64,000 nt of DNA from Steromphala cineraria (GCA_916613615.1 OU744731.1:55496289-55560288), one strand, 5' to 3'; shown: positions 1 to 10,872, counted from the first letter of the stretch. Numbers and translations are program-made. The notes: generated by a model not told the origin, from the sequence alone.

Positions 1-116
1 GAGGTCATGGTGGGGGAGGAGGTCGCGGCGGAGGTCATGGGAGAGGTGGAGGTCACGGAGGAGGTCGTGGAGGAGGTCATGGAGGTCACGGCGGAGGCCA
101 TGGACGTCATGGTTAA
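1..116 (+). CDS. 3' end of a Gly/His/Arg-rich secreted protein gene (plus-strand copy, cut by window edge)
   Basis: Reading from base 3, this is 37 codons of Gly with His and Arg, ending in the GHGRHG C-terminus shared by all members, then TAA at 114-116. The start, signal peptide and exon 1 lie outside the window, so whether the copy is intact is unknown. The visible part has no stop or frameshift. Its last residues match copies A and D. It runs on the plus strand, opposite to the five complete copies, so the two groups point at each other. The neighbouring frame is also open, but it has no family features. Confidence 0.8.
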   Translation, partial: GHGGGGGRGGGHGRGGGHGGGRGGGHGGHGGGHGRHG

Positions 117-153
117 ACATCAATCAATTACAAGTCTACATATGCCTGATTGC

Positions 154-159
154 AATAAA
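154..159 (+). terminator. AATAAA polyadenylation signal of the window-edge copy
   Basis: AATAAA lies 37 nt after the stop codon, in the same sequence context (TGCAATAAATTGTCTGATAA) as in the minus-strand copies. The 3' UTR is therefore probably only about 60 nt. Confidence 0.7.
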
Positions 160-189
160 TTGTCTGATAAAGATACATGTCTTTGTGTT

Positions 190-1080
190 ACATTTTGAAA
201 AAAACATTTACATATTTTCACAATTCAGAAGGAAATTACACCTCATCGATGCCTTTAGTGTTCCCACCCTTCAAGCTTTACAAGCCTTTCGGCCAGGGTT
301 AATCTTTGATAATACATTAGAGTTAAGGAAAATGATAAGTAGGATAGAATGAAAAACTGAAAAGAACAGATTTAAAATGTTAATATAACATTTAGACCTG
401 AAGAGAGATAGAAGCAACATTGTGGAAAATGTATTTCTCAAATGTTTCTCTGATAAATGATAGTTCATGTAAATGAACTACTTTCAGAGGATTAAACATC
501 TTATTACAAACGAATCTTAATCGTAGTCGGAGACGAACTGCTCTGAATCACTGCCTGCAGCCTTCTTGGTGTGAACACCTTTCAATCACTAGCCTGAGGA
601 AATAGATTCGAGTAGCTTTAGTGCAATTTAAAATTTTGTTTAATTTCTCTTTTTATTGGTTTATAAAGATTGCATTGCAGTGAGTAAAATTATTTGACTG
701 TTCTTAAAATAACGTGCTTCAGCACCTTTAAGCGTAACTGATGAGATTTAAGATGTTATTTTCCCCTCTTCCCACAGTTCCCGTGAGGAAAATATTTACA
801 AGAATATTTGCACTTATTGTGTCTGTGGCAGTGGCAGTGCTTAACTCAAAGTATTTTAAGCATTACCTTCAAACAATAGATGTGAATGATAGACACATAA
901 ATATACTTCAGGCATAACTGATGTGGTTCCGTCATTGTACTTTTGAAACAATCAATCAATCAAACAACATGGGTTAATGTTTGGTTATCATTTATGTGAT
1001 ATGATCTCAATTTCAAAGTTCACTTAAAGGAAATACTATATCATTACTAATTACATCATGAAATAGCAACGTGTGTGAGA
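190..1080 (+). repeat. Inverted copy of the gene-unit flanks (F3 plus the outer end of F5)
   Basis: Bases about 240-620 are the reverse complement of the F3 flank of copy A (about 21700-22110), including the stretch around CTTCTTGGTGTGAACACC. Bases about 660-1080 are the reverse complement of about 41550-41930, the outer end of the F5 flank of copy C. The right-hand unit organisation is thus present here in opposite orientation. Bases 1081-1381 hold nothing I recognise. Confidence 0.75.
741..917 (+). other. 58-codon open frame, shared with 41656-41841 (-), unproven as a gene
   Basis: An ATG-started frame begins MRFKMLFSPLPTVPVRKIF and has a hydrophobic Val/Ala stretch in the middle. A second copy on the minus strand at 41656-41841 keeps the frame. 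The two differ by a 6-bp Val-Ala repeat step and about four substitutions, two or three of them amino-acid changing. A pyrimidine-rich tract ending in CAG lies inside the frame and resembles a splice acceptor, so this may be an exon rather than a complete frame. There is no TATA box at a fixed distance. It could equally be chance openness in a duplicated repeat. Confidence 0.2.
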
Positions 1081-1381
1081 ATGTAGATAAACCTATGCTA
1101 AAACTCGATTACCTGGATATGTGGAAAGCATTTTTTTATGTGGGCTGAATTTGAAAAAAAATTACCTCTGTATTCTTTCAGTCAGGTAATTCCATTGATA
1201 CATTTACCACAAACGTATTCTTGATTTTCCCATAAAATCAAGCATTTAGAGATATTATGCATAAATGGATATATTTGCAAGTCCAGTGATGAGATATGAA
1301 CTTCAGTCAGCATATAAGATATTTTGTAGCTTATCAAAACCAAATAAAATTTTAAAAAAGATACTCTGTGTCACTTTAAAA

Positions 1382-1555
1382 TAGTGGCTTAGTCAAGAAA
1401 TTGGAAATGTGGATTATTTTGTATCTTTATTCAGGCTTAGACTAGGAGATAACTTAAAACAGTCATGGTACTCATCAATTAATGAATCTCCTAAATGTAT
1501 ATTTTATAAGGAGTTCAAGACCTTGCTTAATGATGAAAGATATGACAATGTCCGG
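1382..1555 (+). mobile_element. LINE fragment 1, 5' side of the interrupted outer element
   Basis: The frame from about 1385 reads WLSQEIGNVDYFVSLFRLRL, then LGDNLKQSWYSSINESPK. This is typical of the region after the reverse transcriptase domain in CR1-like LINEs, just before the C-terminal cysteine motif. It stops making sense near 1555, and the expected continuation appears at 3135. No RT domain lies upstream, so the element is 5'-truncated. Confidence 0.65.
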
Positions 1556-3134
1556 AAAAGTTTATCTGATAATCTTGATATTGAGTTAACTTCCTTTGAT
1601 GTCATGAATTCATTTTTAAAATTAATGTACACAAAGCATCTGGACCAGATAATCTTTGTGGTAAAGTCCTAAAAGAATTTCGTGAACAATTATGCCAATT
1701 TTTTTAAACAATTTTCCAAATTTCCATCACCAATCATTCTGTCCCAAATATGTGGAAAATTTCGAACATTATCCCAGGACCCAAAATTCCAAAACCTACC
1801 ATAGACAATGACTTCGGTCCAGTTGCTTTAACACCTATACCTATGAAACGTTTAGAAAGGATAGTAAAGCGCCTACTACTGCAAGAAACTGAACATCTCC
1901 TGGACCCTCTTCAATTTGCCTACAGGACTGGGCGCGGCGTCGAGGACGCTACGATTACTCTGTTGAACTGTATTTATAAACATTTAGAACTCTCCCATTC
2001 CTATGTACGCATTCTTTTTGCCGATTTTTCATCAGCCTTCAACACCATTCAGCCTCCTATTTTAATGCAAAAGTTATGCAACATGTCAGTCAACCCATGT
2101 CTTATAAAATGGATAGAATCTTTTCTTGTAAACAGACCCCAAATTGTAACTGTTAATAAGACTGTGTCAGCAACAACTTCCATGTCTACTGGCGCCCCAC
2201 AAGGTTGTGTTCTTTCCCCTGTTTTATTTATTTTATACACGAATGACTGCATCAATAGCTTCTCACAATGTTTAACTGTAAAGTTTGCAGATGACGCCGC
2301 ACTTGCTGGATTCATAAGGGACTCAGAGAATGACTATCGCTCTGAAATCACAACATTTCGTGACTGGTGTAAACGTAATTATCTGAAATGAAATGTAAAG
2401 AAAACAAAAGAGATGGTCATTGATTTCCGGTAAAATAAAAGCGAACTGCTGCCGATTACTATTGATAACGAAAATATTAAGAAAGTTGAAGAATATAAAT
2501 ATCTTGGCACGGTTATTGATTCAAAACTCACTTGGAACAGCAATACTGAAAACATATACAAGAAAGGGTTACAGCGGCTTTACTTTTTACGTCGTTTACG
2601 TTATTTTAAGATTGACACAACCATATTTTCTCTATTTTACCAATCTTTTATTCAAAGAATCTTAGTCTTTAATGGTCATTGCTGGCATGGGGGCCTGTCT
2701 GTTCGAAATCGATGTAAACTTTTCAAAATTGTTAACATAGCAAGTAAAGTTATTGGACATAAAATGCGAGACATTGGCACTATTTATAAGCAGCAAATTG
2801 AAAAGAAAGCACGGAAAATTTTCAAATGACAGAACTCATGTCCTACTTCCTGAATTTCAACTCCTTCCTTCTGGCCGTCGACTGTGCATGCCAATATTCA
2901 GAACTAACAAGGCTCGAAATTCGTTCATACCAGCAAGCATCAGTGTTTTAAATGAAGTATTTTAATACATATTTATGGTTATATTTGTTCGCTTCGGCCA
3001 GCTGTTTTAGTAACCATTTACATGTTTATAAGCTTATTTGTCTTTGTTGTTTGTATGCGTGTTTTATAAGACTTGTTCAACCGTGTAAAACAAATTTCCC
3101 TCGGGATAATAAAGCTTTATCTTATCTTATCTTA
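1556..3134 (+). mobile_element. Nested 5'-truncated LINE with reverse transcriptase domain (CR1/L2/Rex1-like), decayed
   Basis: Three RT signatures are readable in the frame 1750-2388: motif A (LFADFSSAFN), motif B (STGAPQGCVLSP) and motif C (FADD), so the catalytic aspartates are still present. The preceding KASGPDNLCGKVLKEF segment is in another frame (about 1630-1700), showing a frameshift. After the RT the protein runs into a TGA at about 2389 and a TAA near 2431. It can be followed in shifted frames through EEYKYLGTVIDSKLTW to LPSGRRLCMPIF at about 2870-2910. The 3' end is CCCTCGGGATAATAAAG followed by a short TTATC repeat (about 3117-3134), the usual 3' tail of this LINE group. There is no endonuclease domain, as expected for a 5'-truncated insertion. 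The exact 5' boundary is uncertain by about 20 bases. Confidence 0.8.
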
Positions 3135-3569
3135 TATTTGTGTTGTAATATTCCTATCCATCTAAGGATTGCCATATCAAGATTCAGATGTAGTTATTTT
3201 AATATTGCTGTTGAAAGTGGCAGGTATACTGGAATTGAATATAACGAGAGACTTTGTCCTTTTTGCAAACTGAAAGATCTTGCATTCATAGAAAATGAAT
3301 ATCATATATTATTTGTCTGTAAAGCCTATGATAAACTTAGAACTCAATATCTCTACAATTTCACTAAATTGTCCAACATACATTTCTCTGTCGTAAACCT
3401 TCTTGAAAATTCAAACTATGATGGGATTTATAATGTTGGTTTATACCTATATCATGTTCAAAAACTTGTCAAAAACAGGAAATAACCTACAATTGATTAC
3501 TGTGCGCACTCAAATGCATTCTGAAAATTGCCTGTATTATGGGCCGATGGCCTTTTTACTGAATAAAAA

Positions 3570-3598
<29 letters not shown>
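3135..3598 (+). mobile_element. LINE fragment 1 resumed: C-terminal cysteine motif and (TGTC)7 tail
   Basis: The frame resumes with NIPIHLRIAISRFRC and continues RYTGIEYNERLCPFC, then a second Cys/His segment ending HILFVCKAYDKLR. This is the CPxC...H...C motif that ends many CR1-like ORF2 proteins in molluscs. The coding frame ends at 3483-3485. The 3' UTR contains GGGCCGATGGCC, then AATAAA, then seven TGTC units at 3571-3598. Tail and motif belong to a different LINE from the one at 1556-3134. Confidence 0.75.
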
Positions 3599-3600
<2 letters not shown>

Positions 3601-3699
3601 AAGTAGGGTAAATCACGGCACTTCAGTGGTAGGGTATATAATATATATAGACACACGTTTATGTATTAAAATGGCCTTGCAAACAATGATTATTATGTT

Positions 3700-4059
3700 T
3701 TAGATGGTATTGTGAGCAAGTCTGAAGCTGTACATTATTGAATGGTATGAATCTCCAGTTGCCAAGAATCTTCAAGTCACAGCTAGCTTTAGCCCAGGAG
3801 AAACTGGATCACGAAATGTGCTTCTCGTTCCAGTGATTAGGTGCTCGATTCTTGACATGAGATTGTGAAATGTAGCCATATCTACTCTGAGAAAATTCAT
3901 TAATGCTTCAGGATCTTCCACCAATTCGGACATAAGTGTATGATATTGACCGTGTAATGGCCTACGTAGAAGCCAGTTACGGGCCCACCATCTTCTTTCT
4001 TTTCTCTGCGTTTCGTGGTCCATTTCGATTTTGTTAATATATTGAGCAAAACATATCAT
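3700..4059 (-). pseudogene. PIF/Harbinger transposase N-terminal remnant (HARBI1-like)
   Basis: Read on the minus strand, the frame has RRWWARNWLLRRPLHGQYH, then DPEALMNFLRVDMATFHNLM, then PGLKLAVT. This is the spacing of the N-terminal part of PIF/Harbinger DDE transposases. A TGA at 3774-3772 interrupts it, but the same frame goes on with RFLATGDSYHSIMYSFRLAHNTI to a TAA at 3702-3700. The premature stop and the missing DDE core show it is dead. It covers roughly the first third of a normal-length transposase. No terminal inverted repeat could be assigned. Confidence 0.75.
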
Positions 4060-4160
4060 TTCTATGTTGATAGCAGCTTAATGCTGTATCATTTTCGCCT
4101 TCCTCCTACTCATCCTCTCTCAGTTGTGAAATGAATAGTGTTAAAACGCATACCTTGTCT

Positions 4161-4794
4161 CAGTCACTTGTGACACAAGGTACACATAAACAAATCTACC
4201 TAGTTAGTCGCAGTTTATCGTAGTTCAACGTAGTTTTACTTACGTAAGTGTAGTTAGATGTAGGGAAACGTACTTAAACGTCAAAGTCTAAATACGAAAC
4301 GTACCAAAACGTACACGTATTTGATATCGTAGTTAACCGTACTAATACCTAGTTTTGTGTACTAAAACGTTCTTCAACTCAGATGAAACTAGTGTAGTTT
4401 ATTGTAGTTTTACGTGGTCAGACGTAGTACAACGTTCTAGAATGTACTTCAACATACGAAAACGTACTCGGATACCTACTTAAGTGTAGTAAATCCTCGA
4501 AAAGTTGTACTACGTTAAAGAACGGTCTTAACTAGGTTCAACTACGATGAACTAAGTTCACATTTTCAATTAACTACGTCCAACTACATTGCACTACGTT
4601 TCTGAAAACGTAGTTCGGAAATGCTCAATTTTGAACATGTCCAAAAGTTAAATCACAAACTACGTTTGTCTCACGTCTATGTCTTCGTTTTGAGCACGTA
4701 TAACTAGTATAACTACGGATAACTAGGCTTAAATACAGTTAACTGCGTTAAAGTACGTTCTGCATCACTACGTTCATAACCGTAAGTGTGACTG
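4161..4794. mobile_element. Fold-back / MITE-like element of about 634 bp built from ACGTAGTT-type words
   Basis: The left half is packed with CGTAGTT and ACGTAC words and the right half with the complementary AACTACG words, so the whole can fold on itself. The ends carry an inverted CAGTCAC (4161-4167) and GTGACTG (4788-4794). It has no open frame of note and much more CpG and TA than its neighbours. I could not see a target-site duplication. It is probably a non-autonomous DNA element; the superfamily is unknown. Confidence 0.5.
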
Positions 4795-4983
4795 GGGCAG
4801 AACCGACCAATCAATGTTAAGAATCACTAAAATGCACATGTGCATATATAAAAAAATATCTACTCGTGTCTCCTCGCCCGTAAGGGTTTATATGAATATA
4901 GTACCTTTTCTCTCTAAGTGACAAAGCATATTATTGTCACGTAATTCTGTAATGCTATTCAGCACAAATTTTTTCGTCTTCAA

Positions 4984-5141
4984 TTTTCACAACCTTGCTC
5001 GCTTTTGTCCTTGCTCATGGCGGAGGTCACGATGCTAAAGGTTGAGGTCATGGAGGAGGTCGTGCCAAAGGTTGAGGTCATGGAGGAGGTCGTGGCAAAG
5101 GACGTGGATGTCATGGCGGAGGTCATGGACACCATTGGTAA
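4984..5141 (+). pseudogene. Broken plus-strand exon 2 of the Gly/His-rich family
   Basis: From 4984 the sequence matches exon 2: the end of the signal peptide (FTTLLAFVLA) followed by HGGGH. Two in-frame TGA codons at 5043-5045 and 5073-5075 replace GGA, and the frame ends with TAA at 5139-5141. The base before the exon is AA where the intact copies have the acceptor AG, so splicing here is lost too. Lys, Asp and Ala have entered the repeat, so this is an old copy. No exon 1 match or AATAAA is visible. A GTAAGG at 4880 lies at a plausible intron distance, but the sequence before it does not resemble the signal-peptide exon. Confidence 0.8.
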
Positions 5142-6949
5142 ACATCAGCCAATTGTGTTTGTTAAACTTTCTTCAAAGGAACTGGTCATTCTTTCTATGA
5201 TGCCTATACATGTATGTTACATTGATCTTCAATATTCTTGTTTGGAAAATTCTAGCAAACAATGTTATTTTCTTTACGAAATATTAACGAGGTAAAAGGG
5301 GATAAGAATGATGATTCTTTTATAAATCCATCAAATTTCGAAATATGATTCGTTTTTATATTGATTTGACCTAACCTAAAAATTTGATGATGACGATAAA
5401 GTGAATACATTCAGTGAAGTACAGATGGTGACAAAAATGCGTTACGCTAAGATTATACATGCATGAAATCTTCCTTTGGTAGGATTTTAAAGCTAAGAGA
5501 GTTTACTTTGAAATGACCAGTGAAACATATCATATAAATTCTTAAGTGACCTAACCGACTTGTTGACATCACTTTTGCATTAACATTATTCTATTTTAAA
5601 CATTTTCCTGCTCATTGAACCGTCCTTGTCGAGATATTTGTTATGATAAAGACTATGGGCACAGCTTCAAGAACGATATATATTGAACGTGTCAAATATG
5701 AAACAATCTTCAAATGTATGTGCACACAAACATGCAAGACTACGATTTAAGCTTCATCAATTTAAACTATAAAATTTTTTAAACAAAATCTGGAAAATCA
5801 AAAATGTAGTATTGTATGGTAATGGTGAATGTAAGAATAGTATGGGTAAGACGGGATATATTTTCGAATATAGTTCTTGGAACTTTCACATAATTTAAGA
5901 AGATCACACACTGTTACAGGTCCTTGCACAGCTGTGCATCATGCACTGAATTATTTTAACTGCATCAAGCTGCGCATTTACTTGAGTAAAGATTTTAGTA
6001 AGGCAGGAAGTTAACACACTGTAAGAGATCCATTTACAACTGTACATCATGCACTGAATGATTATAACCTAATAAGATATAGATATGAAAGAGGCTTATC
6101 TCCAGGAGCCAAATTAAAAATCCAACTCAGTTAAAAGTGAGGAAATATTCAGATTAAATATTGTTATTATAATTATCCCTTTAAATAGTACATGCTGTTT
6201 TAATACGTTAATCGGAAGTGATATTTCTTTAGGGTAGTTTTAGAATGTTCTTTAAGCATGCATTTGTATATGAAGAACACTTTACAAATAGACTATTATC
6301 ATTATATTATAACAATCACGTCCCTTGATGAAAACAATAGCAACACATTATTTTTTCTTCATACTTCAATTAATTATATCATAAACAACATTCTTACAAC
6401 ATTATAATTATTAAAATTAATCAAATTAAATCACTTTAAAGCTTTATGTGTAATCAAACCAATTAACGGTTGTGTGGAACCTTCATGTTCATATTGCAAA
6501 GAATTTAAGGTAAATGATTCGTCAACATGATGTTGTGTACATGTGAATACTTTTACACAATATCTTTTTTAAAAGCAGATAAATTACATTCCTTTGTACA
6601 TATCGAATATTTGGATATGACATACATAAATTTTATTGAAAATAGAATTCATATCACATTGAGTTGAAATGTCACAACAATGAACAATGTCCACTATAAC
6701 AAAAAGGTGTTAACCTGCTTTTTTATTACAAAGAATTCATGTAAGTTACATTGCATAAGTTTAATGGAGAGTTTTTTTAAAAACACGTATATTCATAGTG
6801 TTAAACACCACAGCAAGGAGAGGTTGAATTCCAACTGAGCTGTCCATGTGGCATATAGTAATATATAGTTATGAAGTAGTAGGTAATTGTAAATATGTTT
6901 TACCTTGGAATTGAAGGTGAAAGGAAAGTTACAAATAAATGAATGAAAT
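5142..6949. other. AT-rich stretch with decayed inverted F5 pieces, no gene seen
   Basis: Two divergent copies of an F5 segment occur in reverse complement at about 5905-5975 and 6010-6070 (both contain CATCATGCACTGAAT). At about 6790-6890 there is promoter-flank sequence (ACACCACAGCAAGGAGAGG) that recurs at 9590 before the exon-1 relic. The rest holds nothing I recognise. Confidence 0.5.
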
Positions 6950-7500
6950 AATAAGACGAGCAAGTATTGTTTTAAATATTTTCCACGTGGGAACTAAGGG
7001 AAGAAGGAAAAATAATATCCATGATCTCATCAGTAATCTTTAAAGGCATTGTAGCACATTATCTTAAGAAAAGTAAACCATTTTATACTAATTGCAAATC
7101 AATTTTACAAAACAAAATGAATACTTTGAAAGGTGTTCACACCAAAATGGCTGCAAGCAGTGATACTTGACAATTCGTCGATGACTACGATTACGAGCGT
7201 TTTGTAATTAGATTTACAAACACTAGCATTCATCAGAGAAACATTTTAGAAATAAATTTACCAAAATACTGCTTCTGTATCCTTTAGGTTCTGAAAGTCA
7301 AAGTGCTTATCACCTTTTTCTTTTCAATTTTTCATTTTCTATCCTCCTTTTCGTTTTCCTGAATGTATCATCAAAGTTGAACTGAAATAAACTGAAAGGG
7401 TTTATTATTGTAGGATAAGAACACTAAAGGCAAAGAATTGTGAGTTTAATTGAAAATCTGAATATTGAGAAGACATGTAACTTTTATCAGAAAATGTATT
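6950..7500 (-). repeat. Old F3 flank (downstream side of pseudogene 7526-7716)
   Basis: About 6960-7080 matches the outer flank also seen at 41790-41890, and 7130-7270 contains AGGTGTTCACACC and the following F3 words in the same order as downstream of copies A-E. It is more diverged than those flanks. Confidence 0.6.
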
Positions 7501-7525
7501 GCAATATAAAGACTTGAGTAAAAAA

Positions 7526-7716
7526 CATGATGTCAATCACTGCCTCAATGACCTCCCCGGCGACCTCCGCCAACCCATGTCCTCCCCTACCATGACCTAC
7601 ATGGCGACCATGACCTTCGCCTCTGTCATGACCTCCTTAAACGACCTCCACCAAGGAACAAGGAATCAACAACACAGTTCTAGTTTAAACCTACCTTCAC
7701 AGTCGTTGAACAAATA
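7526..7716 (-). pseudogene. Minus-strand family pseudogene: decayed exon 2 fused directly to promoter sequence
   Basis: On the minus strand, 7651-7526 is a degraded Gly/His/Arg repeat with several substitutions and at least one indel. It is followed by a 3' flank in which AATAAA has become AATACA. Immediately upstream, 7652-7716 matches the proximal promoter (AACAAGGAACTGACAACACA in the intact copies) without the TATA box, exon 1 or intron between. A deletion has therefore joined promoter to repeat. It cannot encode the secreted protein. Confidence 0.75.
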
Positions 7717-9330
7717 GAGATTATCAACTGAGAAGATGTGTTATATGACTTTTACTAAAGAAAAAGTACAAATGTGTTTTATTACCAAAGCGAAAGCGAC
7801 GTTTATACACAAATTAGCACGAGTTTAGCATTAGTCGTAATGTCATGTGACATACTGCAGAGGTTGATAATTTCTTTATAACAGATTCCATTCAATTTTA
7901 CCATCTTAGAATTCCCTTGTGACAGCCGGCTACAGTGACATCATGAACAATGGTGTTATGACATCACGGTGAAAATAATACGGAAACTAACGCTACAACA
8001 ATTGTTAATAGGCAAAAGTGATGTGCACGTGTGTCCATATTGAAAATACTACTATTTCAACCATATTAGAATAAACTGTGAATAATGTGATGTATCTTTG
8101 TTGACAAAAAGGCTTAATTTTGAACATAACATAAAATAAACCTACAGTGTATTGGCCTTCTTAGTTTATGAAAGTACATGTATGTGCAACATCTAAATGC
8201 TATAGAAGTTTTGGATTTTTTTAAATAATGCTGATAAACATACAGATATTTTACAAGATAGAAGTGTTTTTTAAGATCAGGCAAATAACGTTTTTCTATA
8301 TGATCAAATTTTGGCCAATATCATATATTGCCACTTTGAGTATACCAATAAAGAAATCGTTTTAAAAAATCATCACTAAATCATATACAATATATGTAGA
8401 AAGAATATATAACTGTACATATAAAAATCCCTTTTCAAAATGATGTGTTTAACTTTTATTGTCAGATTTAGAAAGTACACAGAAATCTAAAAGCATAATT
8501 CAAGCATGGAGATATCAAGTTTACATTGTAAGTAGTGCAAGAATGTTGTTAAACATAAAGATTTTAATTAGGATAGGCGATTAACTTTTTATCAAACAGT
8601 AGGAATCCATTTTAATATTTCAAATTTGTCAGTGAACTAGACTTGACCTTTGGTTTCTATCTACCAAATAAAGTCGATTTTAATGCGCAGCTTGATGTAG
8701 TTATTATAATTCAGTGCATGATACACAGTTGTACAGAGACCTCTAACAGTGTGTTAGCTTCCTGCATTACTATAGGCGTTACTCAAGTTTTTCATTTACT
8801 ATTACTATGAATTCAGGCACTTGAGAACAAGATGTGATGCATTGACTTCTTAAGATGATCATTCAATTCTCAGCTTGATACAGTTATAATCGTTGTGAAG
8901 GGACATATGACAGTGTGTGAGCTTTCTGTATTACTGCTGGAGTTACTACACTTTTTTCATTTACTTTACTATAAATTCAGGCACTTCAGGAGGGCCTCTT
9001 TAATCTTAAATGATACCGTTACAGAAAAGGTGTCTACATGGATACTACACTGACATGTTATTTTCACATAGCACCAGAAGTGACAGACATTGCAGCCTCA
9101 TTGACTTGTGTATTTTCATTATACATGTGGTTTGCAAATAACAATATGATCAATAAACAAAATTCTTTGAAGCATAAGTCACAACTTTCTTCAGATGTAC
9201 AAGAAGCTTCTCTGTTAGCATGAAGGATCCTTTGTGAAAATTATCAATTGAATGATTAACAAAATAGTAAACGAAAACATTTATTGAAATGAGTGAGTGA
9301 ATTTGGGTATAACGTGTTTCCAGCAATTTT
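7717..9330 (-). repeat. Old F5 flank of the 7.5-kb pseudogene
   Basis: The stretch follows the same order as upstream of copies A-E. It has the AAAAAGGCTTAAT word near 8105, the CAGTGCATGATACACAGTTG block near 8713, the second half of the internal duplication from about 8872, and the GCACCAGAAGTGACAGACAT block near 9070. It is clearly more diverged than the A-E flanks. A 61-codon frame inside it (9038-9223) is not kept in the other copies. Confidence 0.65.
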
Positions 9331-9649
9331 TCAGCTATTTAACATCTGGATGTTACCACCCAAAAGAAATAAAACCAAATATATCTCAGTTAAAGGCGAG
9401 ATCCTATTAAATACATGTATCATGCTGTTTCCCGAAACTTTTTAGAAAGTCATATTTTTTTTAAGGGTATTTTATACTAAATACATCAAGAATGTTAATC
9501 GGTTGTTTTTAATCAAGTTAGGTCATGTAGGTTCATTGCAAAGGTTTGATGAAGACTTTTTACAAGCACGTCATATTCATAGTGTTAAACACCACAGCAA
9601 GGAGAGGTTGAACTGAATTCCAACTGTGTAATCAGTTCCTTGTCTCATG

Positions 9650-9728
9650 TATATAAGTGAAGATGTAGTAGATTAAGAAATCATTTCATCTTTCTCAATC
9701 ACCAGGATTATCAACCTTACTGCCCTTG
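9650..9728 (+). pseudogene. Plus-strand relic of promoter and exon 1, start codon lost
   Basis: Bases 9701-9728 align over the full 28 nt with the coding exon 1 of copies A-E and end in the same ACTGCCCTTG before a usable donor GTATGT. The ATG is replaced by ACC. A perfect TATATAAG at 9650-9657 lies 51 bp before the lost start, the same distance as in the intact genes. There is no exon 2 downstream. This is a dead fragment with an undamaged TATA box. Confidence 0.7.
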
Positions 9729-10299
9729 GTATGTAAAATTGCAGATGTCCACACAAAATGACAAAAAATTTACATTACTACCACGATGAATCAAAACACG
9801 ATGCTAATTGACAATTAATTGTTTCATATTTGAAAGCAGATTTTAGGCAGAATTTAAAAAATTATGTATTTATTATTAAAACAATAATTACAGTACAAGT
9901 CTGAATGTCTATTTACTAAAAAAAAATTAAGCTATTATTTGCGTCCTTAATAAGTTTGTTGCCTTGGTCTATTGAGTAAAGATTTAGGAGATAAACCTTC
10001 TGTGTTTCTTAATTTTCGTTGTCGAATGTAGCTTCGATACCTGTTGATGTCATTCGGAGTCGAACGCGTTAGCTTATAACGTCAAAGGTTGACGTCAGTG
10101 TTGACATCAATGAACCAAATCTGGTTGCGGTAGCTTCTTTATTTACATTCAGCATTTTGCTTAAAATAACACTATTTCCTGGACATAAACATGCATGATA
10201 TAAATGCGAATCAAATTCTACTTATATAAAAGTACGGATAGTACAATAATAAAGGACTTGTAGTATTTAGACGAAACAACTCCCTAATACTATTAATTG

Positions 10300-10872
10300 T
10301 AATTTCAGGATATCATGTCATGAACTTTGGTTTTTTTTGGCAGGGTGTATCAAACCACGATGAATCGTCTGCCATAAAAATCGTGTTCAAAAGTAGGTTC
10401 GACCATAGAAATAAACCAATGAAACTCGTTTTTCTAGTAAATTACAGTAGTGAAATTATTTCATTGTAATAGATATCCAGTCAGCTGTATGATTGAGGCA
10501 TTTTCTAGGTCACTACTTTGGAACCAGGCAGACCTTACTGTCATCATACAGATCAAAACATAGACAGTAGTGAAAGCTAAGAAACTTTGTTGTTAAAATA
10601 TGCAAAATTCATATTTTGAATAATTAAATTTTCAAGGTCATAGTAACTTAAACCAAGCTCCACCCTAAAGGTAGGCGTGTCTCTTGAAAACTACAGTAGA
10701 TATGTTTTACATGGATCGTAACAAGTGTCAACTATGGTTTTGATTTAGATTCAACAACTTCTGTATTAGGAATTAAGTTTAAATTTGTTCTCTTTTGCCA
10801 GTACAATCCCCAAATAAGCATTAATAATCGTACTAATATATTAAAGACTTAGCCATCTAACCCAGTGCCTAA
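10300..10872. repeat. Module M3 (left copy), interrupted by the Kolobok insertion
   Basis: The segment shares the words around AGCCATCTAACCCAGTGC and GGCGTGTCTCTTGAAAACTA with about 31900-33170, 43100-44280 and 53850-54970. It stops abruptly at 10872, where the DNA transposon begins. Bases 9729-10299 between the exon-1 relic and this module contain no recognised feature. Confidence 0.6.

Noticed and set aside
4840..4880. GTAAGG at 4880 as exon-1 donor for the 4984 pseudogene
   Set aside because: Intron length would fit, but the preceding 28 bases do not resemble exon 1 and there is no TATA box at 51 bp.
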